From assembly GCA_011053055.1 (NCBI GenBank), contig DRHT01000041.1:1-50502 (forward strand): DNA of 50,502 nucleotides. Direction: 5' to 3'. Position 1 is the stretch's first letter. Each line of letters starts with the position of its first letter. The position numbers and the translations under genes were made by a program. Under the pieces are notes generated by a model. That model worked only from the letters and a program-made list of their open reading frames with translations, ran no database searches and was not told where the DNA came from. This document shows, one piece after another, positions 38,599-47,808 of the stretch. Origin of the DNA: Halopseudomonas sabulinigri. GTDB lineage: Bacteria > Pseudomonadota > Gammaproteobacteria > Pseudomonadales > Pseudomonadaceae.

Positions 38599-39375
38599 AT
38601 GACAACAGATGATCCGAGGTTTGGTGGCATAGCGCGGCTTTATGGCGTCGACTCCTTTGCGCGCTTGCAGGCCAGTCACGTTGTGGTGGTTGGCATTGGC
38701 GGCGTGGGCACCTGGACGGCTGAGGCGCTGGGACGCACCGGCATTGGTCGTATCACCCTGATTGATCTCGACGACATCTGCGTGACCAACACCAATCGCC
38801 AATTGCCAGCGATGGAAGGCAACATTGGCAGGCCCAAGGTCGAGGTTATGGCTGAGCGTTTGCGCGCGATTAATCCTGCCTGCGAAGTTAATCCAATCCT
38901 GGATTTTCTCAGCCCGGCTAACATGGCTGATTACCTGGGCGAGGGAGTGGATTGTGTAGTGGATTGTATCGACAGTATTAAAGCCAAGGTGGCGTTGATT
39001 GCCTGGTGTCGGCGACAGCGCATCGCTGTTATTACTACCGGGGGGGCCGGGGGGCAGATTGACCCGACTCAGGTAACCGTCTCCGACCTGTCGAAAACAG
39101 TCAATGATCCGCTGGCGGCTAAAGCGCGCTCGCAACTGCGCCGCGATCACAACTTCCCCAAACCCGACAGTAAACGTAGCTTTGGCGTGCCCTGTGTCTA
39201 CTCAAAGGAGCAACTGCGCTACCCCCAGCCAGATGGTTCGGTTTGCCAACAAAAATCCTTTGCCGGTGAAGGTGTGCGCCTGGATTGCGCGGGTGGTTTC
39301 GGCGCCGTGACCATGGTGACCGCAACATTTGGCATGGTAGCCGCAGCACAGGCGGTACAGCGGCTGCTGAGATAG
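38599..39375 (+). CDS. tcdA: tRNA threonylcarbamoyladenosine dehydratase TcdA (CsdL)
   Basis: E1-like enzyme that uses ATP to cyclise t6A37 of tRNA to ct6A. The nucleotide-binding loop GIGGVG (residues 32-37) and the acidic IDLDDICVTNTNRQ mark the ThiF/MoeB/E1 family; the TcdA-specific box SKTVNDPLAAKARSQLRRDH follows. The ATG at 38599, after GTGAGG, gives 258 residues; a GTG at 38593 is also in frame. In many gammaproteobacteria it neighbours csdA and csdE; neither is here. Confidence 0.93.
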   Translation: MTTDDPRFGGIARLYGVDSFARLQASHVVVVGIGGVGTWTAEALGRTGIGRITLIDLDDICVTNTNRQLPAMEGNIGRPKVEVMAERLRAINPACEVNPILDFLSPANMADYLGEGVDCVVDCIDSIKAKVALIAWCRRQRIAVITTGGAGGQIDPTQVTVSDLSKTVNDPLAAKARSQLRRDHNFPKPDSKRSFGVPCVYSKEQLRYPQPDGSVCQQKSFAGEGVRLDCAGGFGAVTMVTATFGMVAAAQAVQRLLR

Positions 39376-39390
39376 TTCACAGCCTGAACG

Positions 39391-39428
39391 AAGAAGGCCC
39401 GCGCCGGACGTTCCGGGCGGGCCTTCTT
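39391..39428. terminator. Bidirectional terminator between tcdA and dapD
   Basis: AAGAAGGCCCGC (39391-39402) pairs perfectly with GCGGGCCTTCTT (39417-39428), with an inner CCGG/CCGG stem around ACGTT. The A-rich left and T-rich right arms let it act on both convergent transcripts. Confidence 0.85.
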
Positions 39429-39444
39429 TATGTCTGCTCTGCGC

Positions 39445-40479
39445 TCAGTTATGCGCGTGCAGCATATCGTTCAACTGAATGGCGCTTTTGTTGGTTTTGC
39501 ACTCGATGGCACCGGTCTGCGAGTTACGACGGAACAGCAAGTCAGACTGGTTGGCCAGATCACGCGCTTTGAGGATTTCGACCAAATTATCGGCGTCGTC
39601 CAACAAGGTGACCTTGATGCCGGCAGTGATATACAAGCCGGCTTCTACGGTGCAGCGGTCGCCCAGCGGAATACCGATACCTGCGTTGGCGCCGATCAGG
39701 CAGCCTTCACCCACCGATATTACGATGTTGCCGCCACCGGACAGCGTGCCCATGGTCGAGCAGCCGCCACCCAGGTCCGAGCCTTTGCCGACGAAGACGC
39801 CAGCAGAAATGCGACCTTCAACCATGCTGGTGCCTGCGGTACCGGCGTTGAAGTTGATAAAGCCTTCGTGCATGACGGTAGTGCCTTCGCCGACGTAGGC
39901 GCCGAGCCGCACACGGGCAGTGTCGGCGATACGGATGCCGGAGGGGGCGACGTAATCGGTCATGGACGGGAATTTATCGACACTGTTAACCACCAGCGAT
40001 TGGCCTTGTAAACGTGCTGCCAGTTGGCGCTGGGGCAGCTCGTTGACGTCGATGGCGCCATGGTTGGTCCAGGCAACGTTGGGCAGCAATGGGAAGATGC
40101 CAGCGAGTACCACGCCATGGGGTTTGACCAGACGGTGGGACAGTAAGTGCAGCTTGAGGTAAGCCTCAGGGGTAGAAACTGGCGCTTCGTCGGTAGCCAA
40201 TACAGTGGCGACCAAAGGGCGGGTGCTGCTGGCCAGTTGTTCGACCAAGGCGCCGGCTTCGGCGAAACCGGCTTGCGTTAGCGCGTTGGCCAGGCCTGCA
40301 CACTGGCTAGTGGCGAAACTGATGGCCTGATTGCCTTCGCTGTAGCCGAGTTGCTCGCTGATGACCTTGATCAGGGCGCTGTCGGGGTTCAGCATGGGCT
40401 GTGGGTAGTAGACCTCAATCCAATTGCCTGCGCTGTTCTGTGTGCCGATGCCAAAGGCCAGGCTGAAGTGTTCGCTCAT
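39445..40479 (-). CDS. dapD: Tetrahydrodipicolinate N-succinyltransferase DapD
   Basis: Transfers succinyl from succinyl-CoA to tetrahydrodipicolinate, opening the succinylase branch of lysine/diaminopimelate synthesis. The 344-residue length and sequence (SEHFSLAFGIGTQNSAGNW) match the long Pseudomonas-type DapD rather than the 274-residue E. coli type. The C-terminal half shows left-handed beta-helix hexapeptide repeats (GKGSDLGGGCSTMGTLSGGG, GEGCLIGANAGIGIPLGD). Last gene of the minus-strand group map-glnD-dapC-arsC-like-dapD. Confidence 0.95.
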   Translation of the reverse strand: MSEHFSLAFGIGTQNSAGNWIEVYYPQPMLNPDSALIKVISEQLGYSEGNQAISFATSQCAGLANALTQAGFAEAGALVEQLASSTRPLVATVLATDEAPVSTPEAYLKLHLLSHRLVKPHGVVLAGIFPLLPNVAWTNHGAIDVNELPQRQLAARLQGQSLVVNSVDKFPSMTDYVAPSGIRIADTARVRLGAYVGEGTTVMHEGFINFNAGTAGTSMVEGRISAGVFVGKGSDLGGGCSTMGTLSGGGNIVISVGEGCLIGANAGIGIPLGDRCTVEAGLYITAGIKVTLLDDADNLVEILKARDLANQSDLLFRRNSQTGAIECKTNKSAIQLNDMLHAHN

Positions 40480-40497
40480 GGGGTGATTCCTTTGATG

Positions 40498-40851
40498 CTA
40501 TGCATTGGTGTCGAACGCGCTGGCATACCATTCCGGCTTGAAGCCAACCAGGCGCTGTGAGCCGGTATCCAGTACCGGTCTTTTAATCATCGAAGGGTTG
40601 GCCTGCATAAGAGCAATGGCCTTGTCGGTGTCGATGTTTTGTTTGTCTGTGTCATCCAGCTTGCGGAAGGTAGTACCCTTGCGATTCAGTACGACTTCCC
40701 AGCCGTGCTCGGTGCACCAGCTGCGCAGGTGCTCGGCATCGATACCTTCTTTTTTGTAATCGTGAAAGGCGTACTCCATGCCATGCTCTTCCAGCCAGGT
40801 ACGCGCCTTTTTCATGGTGTCGCAGGCTTTAATGCCGTAGAGAGTGATCAC
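40498..40851 (-). CDS. ArsC/Spx/YffB family protein
   Basis: 117-residue thioredoxin-fold protein. The start ITLYGIKACDTMKKARTWLE shows the family's active-site region with a single Cys (Cys10), and NIDTDKAIALMQANPSMIKRPVL is the conserved second half. The family includes arsenate reductase ArsC, but this YffB-like branch lies next to dap genes in Pseudomonas and has no proven arsenate role. It is separated from dapC by 3 bases and from dapD by 18, so it is co-transcribed with them. Confidence 0.88.
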   Translation of the reverse strand: MITLYGIKACDTMKKARTWLEEHGMEYAFHDYKKEGIDAEHLRSWCTEHGWEVVLNRKGTTFRKLDDTDKQNIDTDKAIALMQANPSMIKRPVLDTGSQRLVGFKPEWYASAFDTNA

Positions 40852-40854
40852 GTA

Positions 40855-42051
40855 TTACAGCCCTTTGATGAAGTCACGGATACGCTCGGCGGCTTCGATG
40901 CAGTCGGCTAGTGGAGCAACCAATGCCATGCGAATCCGTCCGGCGCCGGGATTATAACCATCAATCTCGCGTGACAGGTAACGTCCGGGTACCACCGCGA
41001 CGTTCTGCTCGGCCAGTAGGCGTTGAGTAAAGACGTCGTCATCAATCGGGGTGACGGGCCACAGATAGAAGCCAGCGTCGGGACGCTGCACGTCCATGAT
41101 CTGGCTGAGAATCTTCAATACTGCGTCGAACTTGGCCTGATACTGTGCGCGGTTATCGGCAACGTGAGCTTCATCCTGCCAAGCAGTCAAACTGGCCAAT
41201 TGGCTTTGCACTGGCATAGCACAGCCATGGTAGGTGCGGTACTGCAAATAAGGCTGTAGCAGGTTAGCGTCGCCGGCGACGAAGCCAGAACGCAACCCTG
41301 GCAGGTTAGAGCGTTTGGACAGACTGTGGAATACCACGCAACGTGCGTAGTCATCGCGGCCCATGGCAGCGCAAGCTTGGAGTAGGCCGACTGGCGCGGG
41401 GCCGTCTGGCGCATAAATTTCGCTGTAGCACTCGTCAGAGGCGATGACAAAGTCATGTTCATCGGCCAATTTGATCAGCTGTTGTAGGGTTTCCAACGGG
41501 ATTACCGAACCCGTTGGATTACCCGGCGTACAGATGAATAGCAACTGGCAGCGCTGCCAGATGTCGGCCGGCACAATGCCGAAATCCGGAATAAAATTAT
41601 TGCTGGCATCGCAGCCTAGATAATGCGGTTCCACCCCGGCTAGGAAGGCTGCGCCTTCATAGATCTGATAAAAGGGGTTAGGGCTGACTACTAAGCCTTG
41701 TGGGTCGCGCTGCACCAGTGCTTGAGTAAAGGAAAACAGTGCCTCGCGGGTACCGTTGACCGGAATGATGTGCTGCGCCGGATCAAGGCTACTCGCCTTG
41801 AGCGAGAAGCGCTGGGTCAGCCAGTTGGCGATGCCCTGACGCAATTCTGGTTTGCCTTGAGTGGTGGGGTATACGGCGGCCTGATTCAAGTTGGCGGCCA
41901 GCGCATCCAGCACAAAAGGTGGCGACGGGTGCTTGGGCTCGCCTATCGACAGTGAAATCGGACGCAATGCTGGGTTCGGTGTTACATCCGCTATCAGCGC
42001 GCGCAGCTTTTCAAAGGGGTACGGCTGCAGGCGTTGCAGGTCGCTATTCAT
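40855..42051 (-). CDS. dapC: Succinyldiaminopimelate transaminase DapC
   Basis: PLP-dependent aminotransferase that converts N-succinyl-2-amino-6-ketopimelate to N-succinyl-LL-diaminopimelate. Fold type I features are visible: the family box ICTPGNPTGSVIPLETL, SDECYSEIY, and the PLP lysine Lys246 (FHSLSKRSNLPGLRSGF). 398 residues. Its place between glnD and dapD, with dapE nearby, favours DapC over other class I transaminases, though ArgD-type enzymes can do this reaction too. Confidence 0.92.
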   Translation of the reverse strand: MNSDLQRLQPYPFEKLRALIADVTPNPALRPISLSIGEPKHPSPPFVLDALAANLNQAAVYPTTQGKPELRQGIANWLTQRFSLKASSLDPAQHIIPVNGTREALFSFTQALVQRDPQGLVVSPNPFYQIYEGAAFLAGVEPHYLGCDASNNFIPDFGIVPADIWQRCQLLFICTPGNPTGSVIPLETLQQLIKLADEHDFVIASDECYSEIYAPDGPAPVGLLQACAAMGRDDYARCVVFHSLSKRSNLPGLRSGFVAGDANLLQPYLQYRTYHGCAMPVQSQLASLTAWQDEAHVADNRAQYQAKFDAVLKILSQIMDVQRPDAGFYLWPVTPIDDDVFTQRLLAEQNVAVVPGRYLSREIDGYNPGAGRIRMALVAPLADCIEAAERIRDFIKGL

Positions 42052-42060
42052 TCACAATCC

Positions 42061-44760
42061 TCAGGGGCCAATGGCAATTGGGCTGCTGTACGCCTGCTCG
42101 GTGGGCTGGGTACTGCTTAGGGTGTCGATAATGTTCTGTTGCAAGCGCTCACACAGGGCCGGATCGGACAACGCCTGATTATCTGCATCGGTGAGCACAA
42201 ATACGTCGTCCACACGCTCGCCAAGGGTGACGATCTTGGCATTCTGCACGCTGATGTCGAAGTCCAGAAGAATGCGTCCCATACGGGCCAGCAGGCCGGG
42301 GCGGTCTGGAGCGCTCAGTTCCAGAATGGTGTGTTGGCCATTCGGGTCGTTGAAGATAGTGACCTCGGGTGCGAAGGCAAAATGCTTAAGCTGGCGTGGT
42401 ACCAGGCGCTGGATGATGGTCGGGAAGGCATCTGGATCGGATAGGGCTTCAAGCAACTCATGTTTGATTTGGCGAATACGCTCAGGGTTATCACCAATCG
42501 AGCCGCCATCAGAATCCAGCACTATATAAGTGTCCAGGCTGAACTGGCTGGTCGAACTGATGATGCGCGCATCCTGAATGCTCAGGTTGAGCTGATCCAT
42601 CGCCGATACTGTGGCGGCGAACAGGTCATTTTGCTCGGGCGTAAAGATGAAAATCTGGGTCGCGCCTTCAAACTCTCGCTGTGCGGTTTCCTTGATCAAC
42701 ACCAGAGGGCCGGTACGGCGGCTGTGTTGCATAATGGCTTCGGTATGCCAAGCCACGTCGCTGGCGGTATGGCGCAAGAAATAGTCATCGCCCAGCTCTG
42801 ACCAAAGCGCTTCGGCGTCTTCTTCCTCCAGGCCGTTGCGCACCAGAATATCCAGGGCCGCCTGTTGAGTCTGGCGAATGTGCTCATCGCGATCCGGTGG
42901 ATTATCCAGGCCGCGGCGCAACGCGCGTTTGGTCTCGCTATAGAGTTGGCGCAGCAGCGAGGCGCGCCAGGAGTTCCACAGCGTGGGGTTGGTCGCATTG
43001 ATATCGGCGATGGTCAGTACGTAGAGGTAGTCGAGACGGACCTGATTACCCATCTGCACAGCAAAATCATGAATGACCAGAGGGTCAGAAATGTCCTTGC
43101 GCTGCGCGGTAGTCGACATCACCAGATGGTTCTGCACCAGCCAGCTGATCAGGTGGGTATCCCAGGCTGGCAGATGGTGACGGTTGCAGAATTGCTCGGC
43201 GTCCACTGCGCCGAGTTCGGAATGATCGCCGCCGCGACCCTTGGCGATGTCGTGATAAAGGCCGGCAATGTACAGCAGGTCAGGTTTAGGCAGGCGGCAG
43301 AAGATGCGCCAGGCAAGCGGGTATCTGTCCTGGTATTCAGGACGGTTGAGCTTGCGCAGGTGTTTGATCAAATTCAACGTATGCGCGTCGACCGTATATA
43401 TGTGAAACAAGTCGTGCTGCATTTGGCCGACGATCTTGCCAAACTCCGGCAGATAGCGCCCCAGAATGCCGTAGCGATTCATTCGCCGCAGGTTGCGGTG
43501 GATGCCTTCCTTGCTACGGAACAGCTCGATAAACAGGCTGGTATTGCGAATATCGCTACGGAAGTCGTCGTCGATCAGCTTGCGATGGTCGCGCAGCAGC
43601 CGAATGCTGTTGGCGCGCACGCCGCGAATTTCGGGATGCTGCGCCATCAGCACAAAAAGTTCGAGAATGGCGAAGGGTGTGCGCTTGAAAACGTTGGGGT
43701 TGGTGACTTCAATGTAGTGATTGCGCACGTGAAAACGGCTGTTTAACGGCAAAATTTCGGTCGCTTCGGCGTCACGCAACAGGATTTCTTCGAAATGCTG
43801 CATCAGCAGGTCGTTTAGCTCAGATAGAGACATCACAACCCGGTAGTACTTTTGCATGAAACGTTCGACTGCCAGCTTGCTGTCGTTGCCTTCGTAGCCC
43901 AGCATCTTGGCCAGTGCGCGCTGGTGGTCAAACAGCAAGCGATCTTCGGCTCGGCCAGAGAGGTTGTGCAAAGCAAAACGGACCTTCCAGAGGAAGTCGC
44001 GGCCGGCGGTGAGAATCTCGTACTCGGGCTCGTTCAGGAACCCTTGGTCAACCAGTTTGCGCAAATCGTTGGTGCCGAAATGACGTAGGGCTACCCAGGC
44101 AATGGTCTGAATGTCGCGAAGGCCACCGGGTGAGCTTTTTACGTTCGGCTCAAGGTTGTACTCGGTATCGTTGAACTTGGCGTGGCGGGCCTGCTGTTCA
44201 GCGCGTTTGGCGCGAAAAAATTCAGCGTCGGGCCACATGTGCTCGGTACTGATGGCCTTCAGCATGCCCTGGCGCAATACTTCATCGCCGGCCAAGGTGC
44301 GCGATTCCATTAAATTGGTGATCACCGTCAGGTCGGCCTTGGCCTCTTGCTGGCATTCCTCGATAGAGCGCACGCTTTGGCCAACTTCCAGGCCGATGTC
44401 CCACAACAACATGAGGAAAATTTCGATCGAGGAGCGAAATGTCTCCGCGTCGTCACGTACCAAGATCAGCAGGTCTATGTCTGAATGCGGGTGCAGCTCA
44501 CCACGACCGTAGCCACCGACGGCCAGCAAAGCGATACCCGGATCTTGGGCGCAATCGAGCCGAGCCCAAGCCTGTTGTAATATCTGGTCGGTCACCCAAG
44601 CCCGCTCATGGATCAATTGACGGATGTCTCGTCCGTCCTCAAAACGGCTCTGTAGCACGCAGTCTGCATGCCTTATAGCCTTCTTGAAGGCGCCGATCGG
44701 ACTGCTCTTTAATGCCAGCTCCGCTTGGAACTGGCCTGGGTCGAAAAGCGCGATATCCAT
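42061..44760 (-). CDS. glnD: [Protein-PII] uridylyltransferase/uridylyl-removing enzyme GlnD
   Basis: Senses glutamine and adds or removes UMP on PII proteins, the first step of the Ntr nitrogen cascade. The 899-residue protein has an N-terminal nucleotidyltransferase domain ([19 protein letters not shown] with Asp94 and Asp96), a central HD domain ([19 protein letters not shown]) for uridylyl removal, and two C-terminal ACT domains (about 705-780 and 815-890) for glutamine sensing. Nine bases before dapC on the minus strand; map lies 31 bases upstream. Confidence 0.96.
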   Translation of the reverse strand: MDIALFDPGQFQAELALKSSPIGAFKKAIRHADCVLQSRFEDGRDIRQLIHERAWVTDQILQQAWARLDCAQDPGIALLAVGGYGRGELHPHSDIDLLILVRDDAETFRSSIEIFLMLLWDIGLEVGQSVRSIEECQQEAKADLTVITNLMESRTLAGDEVLRQGMLKAISTEHMWPDAEFFRAKRAEQQARHAKFNDTEYNLEPNVKSSPGGLRDIQTIAWVALRHFGTNDLRKLVDQGFLNEPEYEILTAGRDFLWKVRFALHNLSGRAEDRLLFDHQRALAKMLGYEGNDSKLAVERFMQKYYRVVMSLSELNDLLMQHFEEILLRDAEATEILPLNSRFHVRNHYIEVTNPNVFKRTPFAILELFVLMAQHPEIRGVRANSIRLLRDHRKLIDDDFRSDIRNTSLFIELFRSKEGIHRNLRRMNRYGILGRYLPEFGKIVGQMQHDLFHIYTVDAHTLNLIKHLRKLNRPEYQDRYPLAWRIFCRLPKPDLLYIAGLYHDIAKGRGGDHSELGAVDAEQFCNRHHLPAWDTHLISWLVQNHLVMSTTAQRKDISDPLVIHDFAVQMGNQVRLDYLYVLTIADINATNPTLWNSWRASLLRQLYSETKRALRRGLDNPPDRDEHIRQTQQAALDILVRNGLEEEDAEALWSELGDDYFLRHTASDVAWHTEAIMQHSRRTGPLVLIKETAQREFEGATQIFIFTPEQNDLFAATVSAMDQLNLSIQDARIISSTSQFSLDTYIVLDSDGGSIGDNPERIRQIKHELLEALSDPDAFPTIIQRLVPRQLKHFAFAPEVTIFNDPNGQHTILELSAPDRPGLLARMGRILLDFDISVQNAKIVTLGERVDDVFVLTDADNQALSDPALCERLQQNIIDTLSSTQPTEQAYSSPIAIGP

Positions 44761-44791
44761 CGTTTATATCCTTGGCAGTGAGTGGCTACTG

Positions 44792-45580
44792 CTATTGAAA
44801 GGATTCTTCGCTGCGGCGGGTGAGGATTTCATAACCGTCTGCGGTAACCAGAATGGTGTGCTCCCACTGCGCCGACAACTTGCGGTCCTTCGTTATCGCG
44901 GTCCAGTTGTCGCCGAGTAGGCGAGTTTCTGCACGTCCCTGATTGATCATCGGCTCAATGGTGAAGGTCATGCCTTCCTTCAGCTCCATGCCTGTGCCGG
45001 CGCGGCCATAATGCAGTACTTGTGGGTCTTCGTGGAATACCTTGCCAATACCGTGGCCGCAGTACTCGCGCACCACGCTGTAATGGTTGGCATGGGCGTG
45101 ATCTTGAATGATCTGACCAATGTCACCCAGGCGAGCGCCAGGACGTACTACCGAGATGCCTTTATACATGCACTCCTGAGTTACCCGTGCCAGCCGCTCA
45201 ACCCACTCTGGAGCCTCGCCGACGATGAACATCTTGCTGGTATCGCCGTGGTAGCCGTCTTTGATGACGGTAACGTCAATATTTAGCGCGTCGCCATTTT
45301 TAAGCTGCTTCTCGTTCGGGATGCCATGGCAGACCACGTGATTGATTGAGGTGCAGATCGATTTGGGGAAGGGCATACGGTCCGGCGCACCGCCATAGTT
45401 CAGTGGGGCAGGAATGGCTTGTTGCACGTTGACTATATAGTCGTGGCAGATACGGTCGAGCTCTTCAGTAGCAACGCCAGGTTTAACGTGCTCACCAATC
45501 ATCTCCAATACTTCAGCCGCCAGGCGTCCGGCAATGCGCATGCCTGCGATGTCTTCCGGTGTCTTGATGGATACGGTCAT
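44792..45580 (-). CDS. map: Methionine aminopeptidase, type I
   Basis: Removes the initiator methionine from nascent proteins. All five metal ligands of the E. coli enzyme have counterparts: Asp102, Asp113, His176 (CGHGIGKVFHED), Glu209 (FTIEP) and Glu240 (QWEHTILV). 262 residues, no extra N-terminal domain, so type Ia. Divergent from rpsB, a widely conserved pairing. It begins the minus-strand run toward glnD. Confidence 0.97.
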   Translation of the reverse strand: MTVSIKTPEDIAGMRIAGRLAAEVLEMIGEHVKPGVATEELDRICHDYIVNVQQAIPAPLNYGGAPDRMPFPKSICTSINHVVCHGIPNEKQLKNGDALNIDVTVIKDGYHGDTSKMFIVGEAPEWVERLARVTQECMYKGISVVRPGARLGDIGQIIQDHAHANHYSVVREYCGHGIGKVFHEDPQVLHYGRAGTGMELKEGMTFTIEPMINQGRAETRLLGDNWTAITKDRKLSAQWEHTILVTADGYEILTRRSEESFQ

Positions 45581-45630
45581 GACAGGTTTCTCTTGGTTGA
45601 ACGCCAGCAGGCGAAAGTGACAAACCCCGC

Positions 45631-45659
45631 ATTCTATCAGACCTCGGCGCGCCTGTTGA
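45631..45659 (-). promoter_or_regulatory. Extended -10 promoter for map
   Basis: On the minus strand, TAGAAT (45636-45631) is preceded by an extended TG, and TCAACA (45659-45654) lies 17 bases upstream as the -35. The predicted start is about 44 bases before the map ATG. Confidence 0.5.
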
Positions 45660-45713
45660 GACAGCGTGCAATGCGGGCGGAGGCAAGCAGAACTTTATTC
45701 ATTTGCGTATATA

Positions 45714-45722
45714 TGGTATAAA
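45714..45722 (+). promoter_or_regulatory. Extended -10 promoter for rpsB-tsf
   Basis: TGGTATAAA (45714-45722) is an extended -10 element; the -35 position 17 bases upstream (45694-45699, TTTATT) is weak. A start near 45729 leaves a 150-base leader before rpsB. Confidence 0.5.
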
Positions 45723-45728
45723 GCGCCG

Positions 45729-45878
45729 CGCCTGAGCAAACACCCGGTTTTCGGGGCTTATGTTTATGACTCAGGTGAACCTTAAATCCGCACACGTATC
45801 GACACGGTGTCCTGGGTGCCCTTAGGGGTTGGACATTGGGATGCGTGGAGGCCCAACCCGATTTATTATGGAGTTATC
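45729..45878 (+). promoter_or_regulatory. Structured rpsB leader (S2 autoregulatory type)
   Basis: GGGTTGG (45826-45832) pairs perfectly with CCAACCC (45853-45859), enclosing a 20-base loop and ending 10 bases before the GGAG ribosome site (45870-45873). A smaller hairpin (GACA/TGTC, 45801-45811) lies upstream. In E. coli and other gammaproteobacteria ribosomal protein S2 represses rpsB-tsf through such a leader; applying that here is inference from position and structure. Confidence 0.6.
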
Positions 45879-46616
45879 ATGACCCAAGTTTCTATGCGCG
45901 ACATGCTGAAGGCCGGTGCGCACTTTGGCCACCAGACCCGTTACTGGAACCCGAAAATGGGCAAGTTCATTTTCGGCGCTCGTAACAAGATCCACATCAT
46001 CAACCTTGAAAAAACCATGCCGATGTTCCACGACGCTCTGAGCTTCGTTGAGAAACTGGCCTCTGGCAAGAACAAGGTTCTGTTCGTAGGCACCAAGCGC
46101 GCTGCCAGCAAAATTATTGCTGAAGAAGCTAGCCGCGCCGGTCAGCCTTATGTCGATCACCGCTGGTTGGGCGGCATGCTCACCAACTACAAAACCATCC
46201 GTCAGTCTATCAAGCGTCTGCGCGACCTGGAAATTCAAGCTCAGGACGGCACCTTCACCAAGCTGACCAAGAAAGAAGCGCTGATGCGCACTCGTGATCT
46301 GGAAAAGCTGGATCGCGGTCTGGGTGGTATCAAAGACATGGGCGGCCTGCCTGACGCCCTGTTCGTGATCGACGTTGAGCACGAGCGCATTGCTATCACT
46401 GAAGCCAACAAGCTGGGTATTCCGGTTATCGGCATCGTCGATACCAACAGCAGCCCTGATGGCATTGATTATGTTATTCCTGGCAACGACGACGCTATCC
46501 GCGCCATCAAGCTGTACGCGGCGGCTGTTGCTGATGCAGTTCTGCGCGGCAAGAACGTCAATGGCGGCGCTGATGAGTTTGTTGAAGAAGCTGCTCCAGA
46601 AGCCTCCGAAGGCTAA
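45879..46616 (+). CDS. rpsB: 30S ribosomal protein S2
   Basis: Small-subunit ribosomal protein, added late to the 30S particle. Starts at ATG 45879 ([20 protein letters not shown]) after a GGAG ribosome site, giving 245 residues; the open frame to 45807 is the leader. The S2 signatures [20 protein letters not shown] and [20 protein letters not shown] are present, with an acidic C-terminal tail ([10 protein letters not shown]). Codon use is more biased than in its neighbours, as expected for high expression. Confidence 0.98.
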   Translation: MTQVSMRDMLKAGAHFGHQTRYWNPKMGKFIFGARNKIHIINLEKTMPMFHDALSFVEKLASGKNKVLFVGTKRAASKIIAEEASRAGQPYVDHRWLGGMLTNYKTIRQSIKRLRDLEIQAQDGTFTKLTKKEALMRTRDLEKLDRGLGGIKDMGGLPDALFVIDVEHERIAITEANKLGIPVIGIVDTNSSPDGIDYVIPGNDDAIRAIKLYAAAVADAVLRGKNVNGGADEFVEEAAPEASEG

Positions 46617-46643
46617 GGTGCAGTCGGCTAGCTTTACGCCGTA

Positions 46644-46668
46644 AAAAAGGGGGCTATGCCCCCTTTTT
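46644..46668. terminator. Hairpin terminator/attenuator between rpsB and tsf
   Basis: AAAAAGGGGGC (46644-46654) pairs perfectly with GCCCCCTTTTT (46658-46668) around a TAT loop. Such intergenic terminators set the S2 to EF-Ts ratio in other gammaproteobacteria. Confidence 0.8.
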
Positions 46669-46753
46669 GCAATGTTTTGAAAGCAATATGATCCGGCGGC
46701 TCTGTCCATTCCTTCGAGCTGCCAACAGTTAAAGTAATCTAGAGGATTATTTC

Positions 46754-47623
46754 ATGTCACAGATTTCTGCAGCCATGGTCAAAGAACTGCGCGAGCGCAC
46801 CGGCCAAGGCATGATGGAGTGCAAAAAAGCACTGGTTGCCGCTGAAGGCGACATCGAAAAAGCAATTGATGATATGCGTGCTTCTGGCGCGATCAAAGCT
46901 GCCAAGAAAGCGGGCAATATCGCTGCTGAAGGCGCTATTGCCGCCAAAGTCTCCGATGACAAGAAATCTGCTGTCATCATCGAAATCAACTCTCAAACTG
47001 ACTTCCTTGCTCTGCAGGAAGACTTTAAGGGTTTCGTTGCTGCCAGTCTGAATAAGGCGTTCGATGCGGGTTATACCGACGCTGCTCCGCTGATTGCTGA
47101 GCAAGAGTCTGATCGCGAAGCGCTGATCGCCAAGACCGGTGAGAATGTCAATATTCGTCGCCTGACCCGTGTTGAAGGTGATGTTGTTGGTTCTTACCTG
47201 CACGGTCACCGCATCGGTGTTGTCGTTACTCTGAAAGGCGGAAACGAAGAGTTGGCACGTGATATCGCTATGCACGTTGCCGCTAGCAATCCGCAGTTCC
47301 TTGATCCTTCCCAGGTATCTGACGAAGCCATTGCCAAGGAAAAAGAAATCTTCCTGGCGCTGAACGCAGACAAGATCGCCGGCAAGCCCGAGAACATTGT
47401 TGAGAACATGGTCAAAGGCCGTCTCAATAAGTTTCTGGCGGAAGGTAGCTTGATTGAGCAAGCCTTCATCAAGGATCCGGATATCAAGGTCGGTGAGCTG
47501 GCCAAGAAAGCCGGTGCAGAAGTCGTTTCGTTCGTGCGTTATGAAGTGGGCGAGGGCATCGAGCGTGCTGAAGTCGATTTCGCTGGTGAGGTGGCTGCAC
47601 AGCTGGCCGCTGCCAAGCAATAA
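46754..47623 (+). CDS. tsf: Elongation factor Ts
   Basis: Nucleotide exchange factor for EF-Tu. The N-terminal UBA-like domain (ISAAMVKELRERTGQGMMEC, KKALVAAEGDIEKAI) and the signature EINSQTDFLALQEDF are typical; the C-terminal core ends EVAAQLAAAKQ. 289 residues. Preceded by an AGAGGA ribosome site and by the rpsB hairpin, so it is likely expressed partly by read-through. Confidence 0.98.
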   Translation: MSQISAAMVKELRERTGQGMMECKKALVAAEGDIEKAIDDMRASGAIKAAKKAGNIAAEGAIAAKVSDDKKSAVIIEINSQTDFLALQEDFKGFVAASLNKAFDAGYTDAAPLIAEQESDREALIAKTGENVNIRRLTRVEGDVVGSYLHGHRIGVVVTLKGGNEELARDIAMHVAASNPQFLDPSQVSDEAIAKEKEIFLALNADKIAGKPENIVENMVKGRLNKFLAEGSLIEQAFIKDPDIKVGELAKKAGAEVVSFVRYEVGEGIERAEVDFAGEVAAQLAAAKQ

Positions 47624-47653
47624 GTAGGATATAGTGCACTTTGACCAGTGCAC

Positions 47654-47676
47654 CGCAGCAACTTTAGGTTGCTGCG
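47654..47676 (+). repeat. Perfect hairpin downstream of tsf
   Basis: CGCAGCAAC (47654-47662) pairs with GTTGCTGCG (47668-47676), loop TTTAG. There is no T-run, so it is probably a 3'-end stabilising stem before the terminator that follows. Confidence 0.5.
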
Positions 47677-47689
47677 AATAGGTTGACCG

Positions 47690-47724
47690 AAGAGGCTTCC
47701 CGCGCAGGCGTGAGGCCTCTTTTT
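47690..47724 (+). terminator. Rho-independent terminator after tsf
   Basis: AAGAGGC (47690-47696) pairs with GCCTCTT (47715-47721), followed by a T-run ending at 47724. It closes the rpsB-tsf unit before pyrH. Confidence 0.7.
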
Positions 47725-47727
47725 CAA

Positions 47728-47782
47728 GAAATACTGAACAAGTGCCCGCCATCGTGGTCTGGTGGAACTCGTTGAGTATTTC
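47728..47782 (+). promoter_or_regulatory. Long stem in the pyrH leader
   Basis: GAAATACTGAAC (47728-47739) and GTTGAGTATTTC (47771-47782) pair at 11 of 12 positions around a 31-base loop, ending 26 bases before the pyrH ATG. It could be a regulatory RNA stem or a DNA operator. Confidence 0.45.
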
Positions 47783-47808
47783 TCCATTCCAGCGCAGGAG
47801 AGTCAAGC

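Noticed and set aside
38361-38630. 90-codon N-terminal extension of rlmF
   Set aside because: It covers the tcdA promoter and start on the other strand, and the family N-terminus begins at the ATG ending at 38360.
39430-40011. 193-codon open frame on the plus strand inside dapD
   Set aside because: Antisense to a hexapeptide-repeat gene; Gly/Asp-rich periodic codons keep the opposite frame open.
42865-43746. 293-codon open frame on the plus strand inside glnD
   Set aside because: glnD is intact on the minus strand with all its domains; the plus-strand frame has no recognisable motif.
45822-46709. 295-codon open frame antisense to rpsB
   Set aside because: Same cause as the tsf case: codon bias of a ribosomal protein gene leaves the antisense frame open. 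No ribosome site or recognisable domain.
46757-47806. 349-codon open frame on the minus strand, antisense to tsf
   Set aside because: It is the complement of a highly expressed gene with biased codons, and its product is unlike any family I know. tsf is certain on the other strand.
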